64,000 nucleotides of DNA, taken from Acrocarpospora corrugata (lineage in GTDB: Bacteria; Actinomycetota; Actinomycetes; Streptosporangiales; Streptosporangiaceae). The stretch covers positions 56,440 to 120,439 of the forward strand of contig NZ_BLAD01000057.1 of NCBI RefSeq assembly GCF_009687845.1. Reading direction: 5' to 3'. Made by a program: the position numbers and the translations under genes. The notes under the pieces were generated by a model, which saw only the letters and a list, made by a program, of their open reading frames with translations, had not been told where the DNA came from and ran no database searches. Below are positions 38,717-46,236 of the stretch, in pieces; within the stretch, counting starts at the first letter, position 1; every line of letters begins with the position of its first letter.

Positions 38717-39865
38717 CTAGGTTACGGTCAGGCGACCCAATATCAGGCCAACCTGCAGGGTAAATGCGGACCTGCCTTCGGTGGGCTGGTAGCCGGTCAG
38801 TTCGGTGATCTTGCGCAGCCGGTACCTGACCGTGTTCGGGTGCACGAACAGCAGGCGTGCGGTCGCCTCCAGCGAGGTGCCCTGCTCCAGGTAGGTGGCC
38901 AGGGTGTCGAGCAGGGGCGTACCCGCCAGGGGTTTGAAGACGTTCTCGATCAGCTGGGCGCGGGCGTCCTCGTCGCCGTCCAGGGCGCGTTCGGCCAGCA
39001 GGTCCTCGGCCAGGACCGGGCGGGGGGCGTCCGGCCAGCCGGCGGCGGCGCGCAGGCCGGCGATGGCGGCGCGGGCGGAGCGGGCGGCGGCGTGCAGGTC
39101 GGAGACCTCGGGGCCGATCACGATGGGGCCGGCGGCGAACCGGGGGACCACGCTCCTGGCGGCGTCCTTGATGCTGTCCGCGCCGCCGACGATGACGATC
39201 AGGCGTTCGCCCTGGACGCCGGCGAGCAGGTCGTGGCCGACCCGGCGGCCCTTGTCGCGCAGGCCGTCGATGACGCTCTGCGGGTCCTCGTCCGGCGCGT
39301 GCCCGGCGAACACGACGACTGGGGCCGAGGTCCAGCCGAGTGCGGCGGCCCAGGAGTGCAGGCCGTCGTCGACCTCGCCGCGGACCAGCGCGTCCACGAT
39401 CAGGGCCTCCAGCCGGGCGTCCCAGGAGCCGCGGGCCTCGGCCTCCCTGGCGTACACCTGGGCGGCGGCGAAGGCCACGTCGCGGGTGTAGCGCAGCATC
39501 GCGTTGCGCAGCTGCTCCTCGCCGCCGGGGGCGGCCAGCTCGTCGGCCTCGGCCTCCACCACCTCCACCACGATCCGGACCAGGTCGACGGTCTGCTGCA
39601 GCGAGACGCTGCGCTTGAGCTCGCGCGGCGCGGTGCCGAAGAACTCGATGCTGGGCGTGGGCCGCCCTTCCCCGGCGTGGCCGAACCACTCCACGAACGC
39701 GGCGATGCCCGCCTGCGCGACCAGCCCGACCCAGGATCTGTCCTCGGCCGACAGGGCTCGATACCAGGCGAGCTGCTCTTCCATGCGCGCCATCGCGGCC
39801 GTGCCGAGGCTGCCCATCGCCCGGTCCAGCCGCCGCGCCGTGTCCTCCCGGACCCTGTCACTCAC
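38717..39865 (-). CDS. PucR-family transcriptional regulator, FasR-like
   Basis: 382 residues. A GGDEF-like middle region typical of PucR proteins (VVVEVVEAEADELAAPGG onward) leads to the C-terminal helix-turn-helix block, DTLATYLEQGTSLEATARLLFVHPNTVRYRLRKI, which is diagnostic. In Streptomyces the orthologous position holds FasR, the activator of fabDHPF, so this gene probably activates the adjacent operon (established for the family, inferred here). GTG 39865 is the start. It is divergent from the AraC-type gene by 65 nt. Confidence 0.88.
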   Translation of the reverse strand: MSDRVREDTARRLDRAMGSLGTAAMARMEEQLAWYRALSAEDRSWVGLVAQAGIAAFVEWFGHAGEGRPTPSIEFFGTAPRELKRSVSLQQTVDLVRIVVEVVEAEADELAAPGGEEQLRNAMLRYTRDVAFAAAQVYAREAEARGSWDARLEALIVDALVRGEVDDGLHSWAAALGWTSAPVVVFAGHAPDEDPQSVIDGLRDKGRRVGHDLLAGVQGERLIVIVGGADSIKDAARSVVPRFAAGPIVIGPEVSDLHAAARSARAAIAGLRAAAGWPDAPRPVLAEDLLAERALDGDEDARAQLIENVFKPLAGTPLLDTLATYLEQGTSLEATARLLFVHPNTVRYRLRKITELTGYQPTEGRSAFTLQVGLILGRLTVT

Positions 39866-39930
39866 GACTACAAGCGTGCCAGGTCACGCGCGATGGTGGC
39901 GCCTCCGTCCGGCGGTGAGAACCTGGAGGG

Positions 39931-40605
39931 GTGTATCGGGAACGCCCGTCCCTGGTCCCGGGGGCCGTGCTGTGGCAGACCTCCGGCGTGTCGGAGCAGG
40001 CCGAACGCCGGGTGCTGCCCGACGGCTGCATGGATCTGCTCTGGACCGAGGGCGGCCTGCTGGTGGCCGGGCCCGACGACGAGGCGTTCGTGACGCCCGT
40101 CCGGGCCGGGGTCGCCTTCACCGGCCTGCGCTTCGCGCCGGGGACCGCGCCGGCCCTGCTCGGCGTGCCCGCCGCAGAACTCCGCAACCTGCGGGTTCCG
40201 CTCGCCGACCTGTGGCCCGCCGCCGTGGTCCTGCGCCTCTCCGATCGGGTACGGCGGGCCGAGTCGATCGCCGCCGGGCTGGAGGAGCTCGCGGGCGAAC
40301 ACCTGAACGGCGTGGACCCGCTCGTCCACGAGGTCGCCGCCCTGCTCGACGCCGGCGCCGGGGTGGCCGCCACCGCCGCCGCGGTCGGGCTGGGCGAGCG
40401 GCGGCTGCACCGCCTCAGCCTGACCGCGTTCGGGTACGGCCCGAAGACCCTGGCCAGGATCCTGCGCCTGGGCCGGGCCCTCGAACTGGCCAGAACCGGG
40501 CGGCCGTTCGCCGACGTGGCCGCCGCCACCGGCTACGCCGACCAGGCGCACCTGGCCCGCGAGGTGCGCGCCCTGGCCGGAGTCCCGCTCGGCGACCTGG
40601 TCTAG
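39931..40605 (+). CDS. AraC-family transcriptional regulator
   Basis: 224 residues. An N-terminal domain of the DUF6597 type (RRVLPDGCMDLLW, FTGLRFAPGTAPALLG) is followed by a C-terminal AraC helix-turn-helix (VAATAAAVGLGERRLHRLSLTAFGYGPKTLARILRLGRAL and PFADVAAATGYADQAHLAREVRAL). The ligand is unknown. It converges on the VOC gene and shares its CTAG stop (40602-40605); AraC-VOC pairing is common and suggests that the VOC protein binds or degrades the inducer (inference). Confidence 0.88.
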   Translation: MYRERPSLVPGAVLWQTSGVSEQAERRVLPDGCMDLLWTEGGLLVAGPDDEAFVTPVRAGVAFTGLRFAPGTAPALLGVPAAELRNLRVPLADLWPAAVVLRLSDRVRRAESIAAGLEELAGEHLNGVDPLVHEVAALLDAGAGVAATAAAVGLGERRLHRLSLTAFGYGPKTLARILRLGRALELARTGRPFADVAAATGYADQAHLAREVRALAGVPLGDLV

Positions 40606-40994
40606 GCGAGCGGCGCGAACAGATCCACGCTGTTGCCGTCCGGGTCGCGCAGCGTGGCGTAACGCTGCCCCCAGAACGCGTCCCACGGCTTGAGATGCCC
40701 GTCGTATCCGGCGTCCACCAGCTGCGCGTAGACCTGGTCGACCTCGCCCGGATCCGCGCACGCGAAGGCCAGGCCGACGCGGGCCCCGCCGGACGGCGGA
40801 GTCCAGCCGGGATCGAAGGCGCGGATGGTGTCGGCGGTGTCCCAGGCCAGCCGCAGGCCGCCGGGCAGGGCCGCCTCGACGTGCGGTTCGGTGTCGGCCT
40901 CGGCGGGGAGGTCGAGCCCGAGCCGCCGGTAGAAGGCCAGCGAGCGGGCCATGTCGGCGACGACTATTCCGATGACGTTGAATGTTGGAGCCAT
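40602..40994 (-). CDS. VOC superfamily (glyoxalase-like) protein
   Basis: 130 residues: NVIGIVVADMARSLAFYRRLGLDLP opens the first beta-alpha-beta-beta-beta unit and RYATLRDPDGNSVDLFAP closes the second. That metal-site-bearing Asp-Pro-x-Gly-x tail is typical of the family. ATG 40994 gives a normal length. It sits convergently with an AraC regulator and is divergent from nothing else of note; it could be a small-molecule dioxygenase or resistance-type binder. Substrate unknown. Confidence 0.85.
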   Translation of the reverse strand: MAPTFNVIGIVVADMARSLAFYRRLGLDLPAEADTEPHVEAALPGGLRLAWDTADTIRAFDPGWTPPSGGARVGLAFACADPGEVDQVYAQLVDAGYDGHLKPWDAFWGQRYATLRDPDGNSVDLFAPLA

Positions 40995-41049
40995 ACCCGC
41001 ACGGTACGTGCGGCGGTCGCCGCCGGTCTTGAACGAATCGGACAGCGGG

Positions 41050-41622
41050 TCAGGACGGGAGGACGGCGGTGCTGACGACCACGTGGTCGATGAAGCCGTA
41101 CGCCCTGGCCTCCTCAGCGGTGAACCAGCGGTCCCGGTCGGCGTCAGCCTCGATCTTCTCCAGCGGCTGGCCGGTGTGGAAGGCGGTCCGTTCGGCCAGC
41201 AGCTTCTTGGTGAAGAGCATCTGCTGGGCCTGGATCCTGATGTCGGACTCGGTGCCGCCGATGCCGCCGTGCGGCTGGTGCATGATGATGCGCGCGTGCG
41301 GGAGCGCGTAACGTTTTCCCGCGGTGCCGGCCGTGAGCAGGAACTGCCCCATCGACCCGGCCATTCCCATGGCCACCGTCACGATGTCGTTGGGGACGTA
41401 TTGCATGACGTCGTAGATGGCCATTCCGGCGTATACGGAACCGCCCGGGGAATTGATGAAAAGCTGAATGTCGCGTTTGGCGTCGTCGGCGGTGAGCAGC
41501 AGGAGTTCCGAGCAGATCCGGTTGGCGATCTCATCGTTGACCTCCTGCCCGAGCATGATGATGCGCTCGCCGAGCAGCCGCCGACCGATGTGCTCGCCCT
41601 CGGGGGACCCGATTCCGGCCAT
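41050..41622 (-). CDS. clpP: ATP-dependent Clp protease proteolytic subunit (ClpP paralogue)
   Basis: 190 residues. The catalytic triad is S90 (GMAGSMGQ), H115 (MHQPHGG) and an Asp near residue 164. [20 protein letters not shown] and the handle region [16 protein letters not shown] are classic ClpP. No clpX or second clpP adjoins, so this is probably one of the extra ClpP paralogues of filamentous actinomycetes and must pair with another ClpP and an AAA+ unfoldase elsewhere. ATG 41622 with a CAGGAGCG-type site. A hairpin separates it from the DUF350 gene upstream. Confidence 0.93.
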   Translation of the reverse strand: MAGIGSPEGEHIGRRLLGERIIMLGQEVNDEIANRICSELLLLTADDAKRDIQLFINSPGGSVYAGMAIYDVMQYVPNDIVTVAMGMAGSMGQFLLTAGTAGKRYALPHARIIMHQPHGGIGGTESDIRIQAQQMLFTKKLLAERTAFHTGQPLEKIEADADRDRWFTAEEARAYGFIDHVVVSTAVLPS

Positions 41623-41646
41623 GACCCGCTCCTGTTCTGTGAAATT

Positions 41647-41677
41647 CCGTTTCCTGATCGACGGTAATCAGGAACGG
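41647..41677 (-). terminator. Hairpin between DUF350 gene and clpP
   Basis: Arms CCGTTTCCTGAT (41647-41658) and ATCAGGAACGG (41667-41677) pair with one bulged base around an 8-nt loop; A/T-rich bases follow on the minus strand. It probably ends the DUF1190/GSPS/DUF350 operon before clpP. Confidence 0.55.
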
Positions 41678-41736
41678 CACGGAAAGGGAGCGGGTTTCGC
41701 CGGGGGCGCATTTCACCGTCGGCATATTCCGCCCGG

Positions 41737-42183
41737 TCAGATCACCGCGACCGCGGTGATCAGGCCGATCGCGACGTGGGTGACCGACAGCAGGATGGTG
41801 GCCGGCTGCAGGGTCGTCTCGGCGGCCAGCGCCCGGACCGAGATGCCCGCGATCTTGTCGAAGACCACCATGCCGACCGTCTGCACGGCGATGCCGATCA
41901 GGCCGAAGACCAGGGTGGCGATCAGGCCCTCGCGCAGCGCGCCGCCGGAGGAGAAGATCGACGCGGCCACGATCAGCGCGATGGCGGCCATCGCGGAGGC
42001 GGTCAGCGCGGTCGCGTTGGGGTTGCGCTCCTCGCGAATGATCTTGCTGAGCCGGCCCGGCGTGGCCAGGTCGATGACGTAGAACCCGGCGACGAGCAGC
42101 AGCACGCCGAGGATCGCGTACGCCGTGATGGCGAGCGCGCCGTTGCCGAGGACCTCGCCGAAAGAGGTGGTTTGTGCATCCAT
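41737..42183 (-). CDS. DUF350 (YjfL-like) membrane protein
   Basis: 148 residues with four transmembrane segments (ALAITAYAILGVLLLVAGFYVI, ALTASAMAAIALIVAASIF, LIATLVFGLIGIAVQTVGMVV, ATILLSVTHVAIGLITAVAVI), as usual for DUF350. E. coli YjfL belongs to this family and is encoded with YjfM (DUF1190) and YjfC (glutathionylspermidine synthetase-like). The same three families are adjacent here. ATG 42183 has an appropriate site; the gene follows the ATP-grasp-like gene by 20 nt. Proposed role, by family context: envelope-associated, of unknown activity. Confidence 0.85.
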   Translation of the reverse strand: MDAQTTSFGEVLGNGALAITAYAILGVLLLVAGFYVIDLATPGRLSKIIREERNPNATALTASAMAAIALIVAASIFSSGGALREGLIATLVFGLIGIAVQTVGMVVFDKIAGISVRALAAETTLQPATILLSVTHVAIGLITAVAVI

Positions 42184-42203
42184 GGGGGGTGTGCTCCGTT
42201 GTT

Positions 42204-43364
42204 CTAGCCGCTGATTCGGTGGGGGACGAAGGAGGAGGTGTCATCGGTGATCAGGCCGGTGGTCTCGCGGATGCCGAGCCCGGCGGCCTCGTCCTCGACG
42301 ACCCAGGCGCCGAGGACCGGCCGCTGGCCGTCGAAGTCGGGCAGCGCCTGGAACTCCTGGTAGACGAAGCCCTCCGCGCCGTACCGGCCGGAGGTCTGGA
42401 CGGCGTGCTCGGGGGAGACCACCCGCATGGACGCGCCCTCCCGCCCGAGCAGCGGTTTCTGGATGTGCCGCACGATGTCGCGAGGCCCGTCCAGATAGGC
42501 GGGCAGCAGGTTGGCGTGCCCGGGACACATCTCCCACAGGATCGCCAGCAGCGCCTTGTTGGACAGCAGCATCTTCCAGAGCGGCTCGATCCACACCATC
42601 GACGGCTGCAGCCGCAGCGCGTGCGCGCCGAACGGCTCGCCGACGATCCACTCCCACGGGTAGAGCTTGCAGAGCGAGCGGATCACCCGGTGGTCCATGT
42701 CGACGAAGCGGCGGTTGATCGCGTCCCAGCCGATCTCCTCCATCGCGATCGCCAGCGTGGTCAGCCCGGCCTGCTGCGCGGTCTCCTGCAGATAGCCGAG
42801 GGTCATCGCCTCCTCGCCGGAGGTGTCCATGTTCGTCCAGGCGAAGTGGGTCGGCCCGGTGGGGAAGGTCGGGCCGATCGCCTTCCACCGGTCGATCAGG
42901 CGTTCGTGGATGGAGTTCCACTGGTCGTCGTCGGGGAACACGTCCTGCAGCCAGAACCACTGCACGACCGAACTCTCCAGCAGGCTGGTCGGGGTGTCCG
43001 CGTTGTACTCCAGCAGCTTGGCCGGTCCGGTGCCGTCATAGCGCAGGTCGAAGCGGCCGAACAGGTGCGGATCGCGGCGCCGCCAGGAGTCGGCGACCGC
43101 CTCGCGCCACTCCGGCGGGATGGCGAACTCGGCGAACCGGTTGCCGGTGACCACGTAGTCGACCGCGGCCAGGCACATCCGGTGCAGCTCCTCGACCTGC
43201 TCCTCCAGGCTGAGCACCTCGTCCATGCCGAACACGTAGTGCACGCTCTCGTCCCAGTACGGCCGGCTCAGCCCTTCCGGGTGCGCCGACCGGTGGTAGG
43301 CCAGACCGTGTGACTCGACCGTGGCCGCCCAGTTCTCCCGGGGAGCCGAGGTCTGTCTTCTCAT
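42204..43364 (-). CDS. Glutathionylspermidine synthase-like ATP-grasp ligase (YgiC/YjfC family)
   Basis: 386 residues. RFDLRYDGTGPAKLLEYNADTPTSLLESSVVQWFW, GEPFGAHALRLQPSMVWIEPLWKMLLSNKALLAILWEM, IQKPLLGREGASM and YQEFQALPDFDGQRPVLGAWVVEDEAAGLGIRE are hallmarks of the C-terminal synthetase half of glutathionylspermidine synthase and the YgiC/YjfC proteins. These lack the amidase half. The chemistry is an ATP-dependent peptide/amine ligation; the substrate is unknown and probably not glutathionylspermidine, which actinomycetes do not make (inference). It starts 4 nt after the DUF1190-like gene stop. Confidence 0.87.
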   Translation of the reverse strand: MRRQTSAPRENWAATVESHGLAYHRSAHPEGLSRPYWDESVHYVFGMDEVLSLEEQVEELHRMCLAAVDYVVTGNRFAEFAIPPEWREAVADSWRRRDPHLFGRFDLRYDGTGPAKLLEYNADTPTSLLESSVVQWFWLQDVFPDDDQWNSIHERLIDRWKAIGPTFPTGPTHFAWTNMDTSGEEAMTLGYLQETAQQAGLTTLAIAMEEIGWDAINRRFVDMDHRVIRSLCKLYPWEWIVGEPFGAHALRLQPSMVWIEPLWKMLLSNKALLAILWEMCPGHANLLPAYLDGPRDIVRHIQKPLLGREGASMRVVSPEHAVQTSGRYGAEGFVYQEFQALPDFDGQRPVLGAWVVEDEAAGLGIRETTGLITDDTSSFVPHRISG

Positions 43365-43368
43365 CGGG

Positions 43369-43833
43369 TCAGCTTCCGCTGCTGCCGTGCGAGCCGAAAC
43401 CGCCGCGCTGGACGACCTTGCCGCTCCGGCTGGTGATCTGGGCGTCGGCCGGGCGGAGCGTGGTGCCGCTGCGGACGTGCCTGCCGACCAGGATGCCGCC
43501 GTAGTACCAGCCGTACGCGCCGTGCGAGCCCCGGTAGTTGTCGTCGCAGAGGTCGTCGTCGACCAGCGCGTACGAGCCGTCGGGGAGCGGGTTGGCCGTG
43601 TCGACGCAGTCGGCGTCCACCTCGTCGTAGCTGTTCTGGGCCGCGCAGAAGCCGACCACCACGGTGGACAGCACGCCGATGGCGCCCAGTTTGATGGCGG
43701 TGGACCGGAAGCTCTTCTTCTTGGGGGGCGGGCCGGGCATCATCGGACCGGTCATGCCCGGCGGCGGCCCTGGTGGGGGCGGTGGCGGGACATAGGGAGG
43801 AGGGGAGGGACGTCCGTCCCCGGTCTCGGCCAT
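43369..43833 (-). CDS. DUF1190/YgiB-like membrane-anchored protein
   Basis: 154 residues. A Pro-rich N-terminal tail (PPPYVPPPPPPGPPPG) and a KKKS stop-transfer precede one membrane helix (about 45-63, STAIKLGAIGVLSTVVVGF); the rest is an exported, Cys- and Gly-rich domain with LPDGSYALVDDDLCDD, YGWYYGG and a GKVVQRGGFGSHGSSGS end. The R-G-G-F-G ending and the partners recall E. coli YgiB/YjfM (DUF1190). It is the first gene of the trio and lies under the TACCGTT operator region. Confidence 0.7.
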   Translation of the reverse strand: MAETGDGRPSPPPYVPPPPPPGPPPGMTGPMMPGPPPKKKSFRSTAIKLGAIGVLSTVVVGFCAAQNSYDEVDADCVDTANPLPDGSYALVDDDLCDDNYRGSHGAYGWYYGGILVGRHVRSGTTLRPADAQITSRSGKVVQRGGFGSHGSSGS

Positions 43834-43865
43834 ACGGCTCCATGTTTCGTGAGGTCGGCACAGAC

Positions 43866-43921
43866 TACCGTTGCGCTATAGAACGGTACAGATCTAGATA
43901 CGGTTCCCATTGCGTACCGTT
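43866..43921. promoter_or_regulatory. Cluster of TACCGTT half-sites between divergent operons
   Basis: TACCGTT at 43866-43872, its complement AACGGTA at 43882-43888, and TACCGTT again at 43915-43921; AACGGTAC (43882-43889) and GTACCGTT (43914-43921) form a perfect 8-bp inverted pair. A TATAGA (43877-43882) and a TAGATA hexamer lie between. This is a good candidate shared operator-promoter for the DUF1190 trio and the PHP gene. Confidence 0.5.
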
Positions 43922-43961
43922 ACGGAGCGGTCCATAGCGAGGGCCGGGTAACGTCCGTCTC

Positions 43962-44966
43962 ATGGATCCGGTCGACGCGCTGAAGCGAATCGCGTTCCTG
44001 CTGGAACGCGCGGGGGAGCCAACCTATCGTGTCCGCGCCTTCCGCGGGGCGGCGTCCACCATCGCGGATCTGCCGCCCGGCGAACTTGAGCGGCTGGTGC
44101 GCGGCGGCGGCCTGACCGGCCTCAAAGGGGTGGGCAAGGTGACCGCGCTGGCGGTGACCGAAGCCCTGGCCGGCGACGTGCCGACCTATCTGCGCCGCCT
44201 GGAGGCGATCGAGGGCGCGGACCTGGACGAGGCGGCCGACACGCTGCGGCAGGCGCTCAAGGGCGACCTGCACAGCCACACCGACTGGTCCGACGGCGGC
44301 TCCCCGATCGAGGAGATGGCCGCCGCCGCGATCGCGCTCGGGCACGAGTACCTCGCGGTCACCGACCACTCGCCGCGCCTCACTGTCGCCAACGGCCTGT
44401 CCGCCGAGCGGCTCGGCCGCCAGCTGGACGTGATCGCCGAACTGGGCCCGAAGCTGGCGCCGTTCCGGCTGCTGTCCGGGATCGAGGTGGACATCCTGGC
44501 CGACGGCTCGCTGGACCAGGAGCCCGAGCTGCTGGCCCGGGTGGACGTGGTGGTGGCCAGCGTGCACTCGCAGCTCAAGATGGACGCCGAGGACATGACC
44601 CGGCGCATGGTCACCGCGATCGCCAACCCGCACGTGGACGTGCTGGGCCACTGCACCGGCCGGATCGTCCAGGCCGGCGGCAAACGCGGCGGCCTGCGGC
44701 CGGAGTCGCGGTTCGACGCCGAGCTGGTCTTCGAGGCGTGCCGGCGGTTCGGCGTCGCCGTGGAGATCAACTCCCGGCCGGACCGGCTGGATCCGCCGAA
44801 GCGGCTGATGCGCCTGGCGTACGAGATGGGGTGCCTGTTCTCGATCGACTCAGACGCGCACGCGCCCGGGCAGCTGGACTGGCAGCGGAACGGCTGCGAG
44901 CGGGCCGCGCTCTGCGGAATCGAGCCGGAACGCATCGTGAACACGCGGATGTGGCCGCAGGGTTAG
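43962..44966 (+). CDS. PHP-domain phosphoesterase with helix-hairpin-helix N-terminus (PolX-related)
   Basis: 334 residues. An N-terminal HhH_8 region (YRVRAFRGAASTI, LTGLKGVGKVTALAV) is followed by a PHP domain: HSHTDWSDG, AVTDHS, GIEVDI, VASVHSQ, GHCTGR and DSDAH supply the expected trinuclear metal ligands. The PolX polymerase (nucleotidyltransferase) domain is missing. This HhH-PHP form is a separate subfamily of PolX-like proteins. ATG 43962 sits 40 nt after the operator cluster. Probable DNA-binding 3'-5' exonuclease or phosphoesterase for repair; activity not shown. Confidence 0.88.
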   Translation: MDPVDALKRIAFLLERAGEPTYRVRAFRGAASTIADLPPGELERLVRGGGLTGLKGVGKVTALAVTEALAGDVPTYLRRLEAIEGADLDEAADTLRQALKGDLHSHTDWSDGGSPIEEMAAAAIALGHEYLAVTDHSPRLTVANGLSAERLGRQLDVIAELGPKLAPFRLLSGIEVDILADGSLDQEPELLARVDVVVASVHSQLKMDAEDMTRRMVTAIANPHVDVLGHCTGRIVQAGGKRGGLRPESRFDAELVFEACRRFGVAVEINSRPDRLDPPKRLMRLAYEMGCLFSIDSDAHAPGQLDWQRNGCERAALCGIEPERIVNTRMWPQG

Positions 44967-44982
44967 GTGTGTTGGGCCGGTT

Positions 44983-45005
44983 TTGTCGGTCACCGGGCGT
45001 AGTTT
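44983..45005 (+). promoter_or_regulatory. Promoter/operator of first WYL regulator gene
   Basis: TTGTCGGTC (44983-44991) followed at a fixed distance by TAGTTT (45000-45005), which lies 7 nt before the ATG at 45013: a -10-like box for a leaderless message. The same layout precedes the next regulator gene. Confidence 0.5.
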
Positions 45006-45012
45006 CGGGGTC

Positions 45013-45468
45013 ATGGATCGTCGAGCGGCGCTGGTCGAGGAGTTACGCACGGGGGGCACCCTGTCCGCCAGGGAGCTCGGGACCCGGCTCGGCGTCAGCA
45101 AGCGCACGATCATCCGCGACATCGCCCGGCTCCAGGACGAGGGCGTGCCCATCCGGCTGGACCCCGGCGGCTACACCATCGACCCGGCCGAGGAGATCAA
45201 ACGGGCCATCGACCGGGCGTTGACCGGGCGGCGGGTGCTCCTGATCGACTACGACGGCAAGACCGGGCCGACCACCCGTGAGGTGGAGCCCAGCATCTTC
45301 CTGGGCGGGCGCGGGGGGTTCTGGTATCTGGTGGCGTGGTGCCGGCTGCGGGAGGACGTACGGGTGTTCCGGCTGGATCGCATCACCGCCGCGACCCTGA
45401 CCGACGAGCGTTACCCGGAGCCGTCCAAGGCCAGGATGGACGAGCTGGCGGCGGCGCTGCCGAGTTGA
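45013..45468 (+). CDS. Short HTH-WYL transcriptional regulator
   Basis: 151 residues. An HTH_11 DNA-binding domain (LSARELGTRLGVSKRTIIRDIARLQDEGVPIRLDP) is joined directly to a WYL domain (FLGGRGGFWYLVAWCRLREDVRVFRLDRI) without the usual middle region, so it is about two-thirds of normal size. ATG 45013 has no Shine-Dalgarno but a perfectly placed -10-like box, suggesting leaderless translation. WYL domains sense nucleic acids or small ligands. Its closest neighbour is the full-length WYL gene just downstream, which it partly duplicates. Confidence 0.88.
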   Translation: MDRRAALVEELRTGGTLSARELGTRLGVSKRTIIRDIARLQDEGVPIRLDPGGYTIDPAEEIKRAIDRALTGRRVLLIDYDGKTGPTTREVEPSIFLGGRGGFWYLVAWCRLREDVRVFRLDRITAATLTDERYPEPSKARMDELAAALPS

Positions 45469-45477
45469 GCCGCGGAA

Positions 45478-45500
45478 TTGTCGGTCGCGTTTTCTAATGT
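45478..45500 (+). promoter_or_regulatory. Promoter/operator of second WYL regulator gene
   Basis: TTGTCGGTC (45478-45486) and TAATGT (45495-45500), 7 nt before the GTG at 45508. The spacing from the T of TTGTCGGTC to the start codon is exactly 30 nt, as in the preceding gene. Confidence 0.5.
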
Positions 45501-45507
45501 TCGGCGT

Positions 45508-46236
45508 GTGAACCGTACCGACCGGCTCTACGCGATCGTCGAACTTCTGCGGGCGGTGTCGCCGCGGCCCCGATCCGCGCGCGAACTGGGCGAGCGGTTC
45601 GCCGTGACCGCGCGCACGATCGAGCGCGACATCCTGGCGCTGCAGGAGGCCCAGGTGCCCATCTACGCGGAGCGTGGCCGCCTGGGCGGATACGTGCTCG
45701 ACCGGTCGATGTCGCTGCCGCCGCTCAACTTCAGCCCGGAGGAGGCGGTGGCGATCGCGATCGCGCTGAACCGGTCGGGCGACCAGCCCTTCGCCGACCA
45801 GGCCAGAAGCGCGATGCGGAAGCTGATGGCCGCGATGCCGGCCGCCGACGGGGACCGCGCCAGGGAGCTGGCCGGGCGGGTGCAGCTGCTGTCCAGCACG
45901 TCGGATCCAGAGGAGCCGGAGGAGCCGTGCACGGTGGGGCCGCTGGCGCGGGTGATCGAGGGAGCGCTGCTGGCCGGGGTGGTGCTTGAGCTCGAATACG
46001 GCGACGTCCGGGGCGCGGTGAGCAGACGGGTGGTCGAGCCGGGTGTGTTCGTCGGCGGGCGCGGCGGGGTCTGGTATCTGGTGGCGTGGTGCCGGTTACG
46101 GGATGACGTGCGGGTGTTCCGGCTGGACCGGATCCGCTCGGCGGAGGTCACGGCGGAGCGGGTGCCGGCCCGGCGGATGGCGGATTTCGCCTCGCACGTG
46201 CCGGACATGGTCACCCTCTATCCGGCGCTCGACTGA
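45508..46236 (+). CDS. HTH-WYL transcriptional regulator
   Basis: 242 residues. HTH_11 (SARELGERFAVTARTIERDILALQEAQVPIYAERGRLGGYVL), a middle region (LPPLNFSPEEAVAIAIAL), and a C-terminal WYL domain (FVGGRGGVWYLVAWCRLRDDVRVFRLDRIRSAEV) make a complete YafY/DeoR-like WYL regulator. GTG 45508 looks leaderless. The promoter motif matches that of the preceding short WYL gene, suggesting cross- or autoregulation. Its last 26 nt overlap the stop region of the histidine kinase gene on the other strand. Confidence 0.88.
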   Translation: MNRTDRLYAIVELLRAVSPRPRSARELGERFAVTARTIERDILALQEAQVPIYAERGRLGGYVLDRSMSLPPLNFSPEEAVAIAIALNRSGDQPFADQARSAMRKLMAAMPAADGDRARELAGRVQLLSSTSDPEEPEEPCTVGPLARVIEGALLAGVVLELEYGDVRGAVSRRVVEPGVFVGGRGGVWYLVAWCRLRDDVRVFRLDRIRSAEVTAERVPARRMADFASHVPDMVTLYPALD

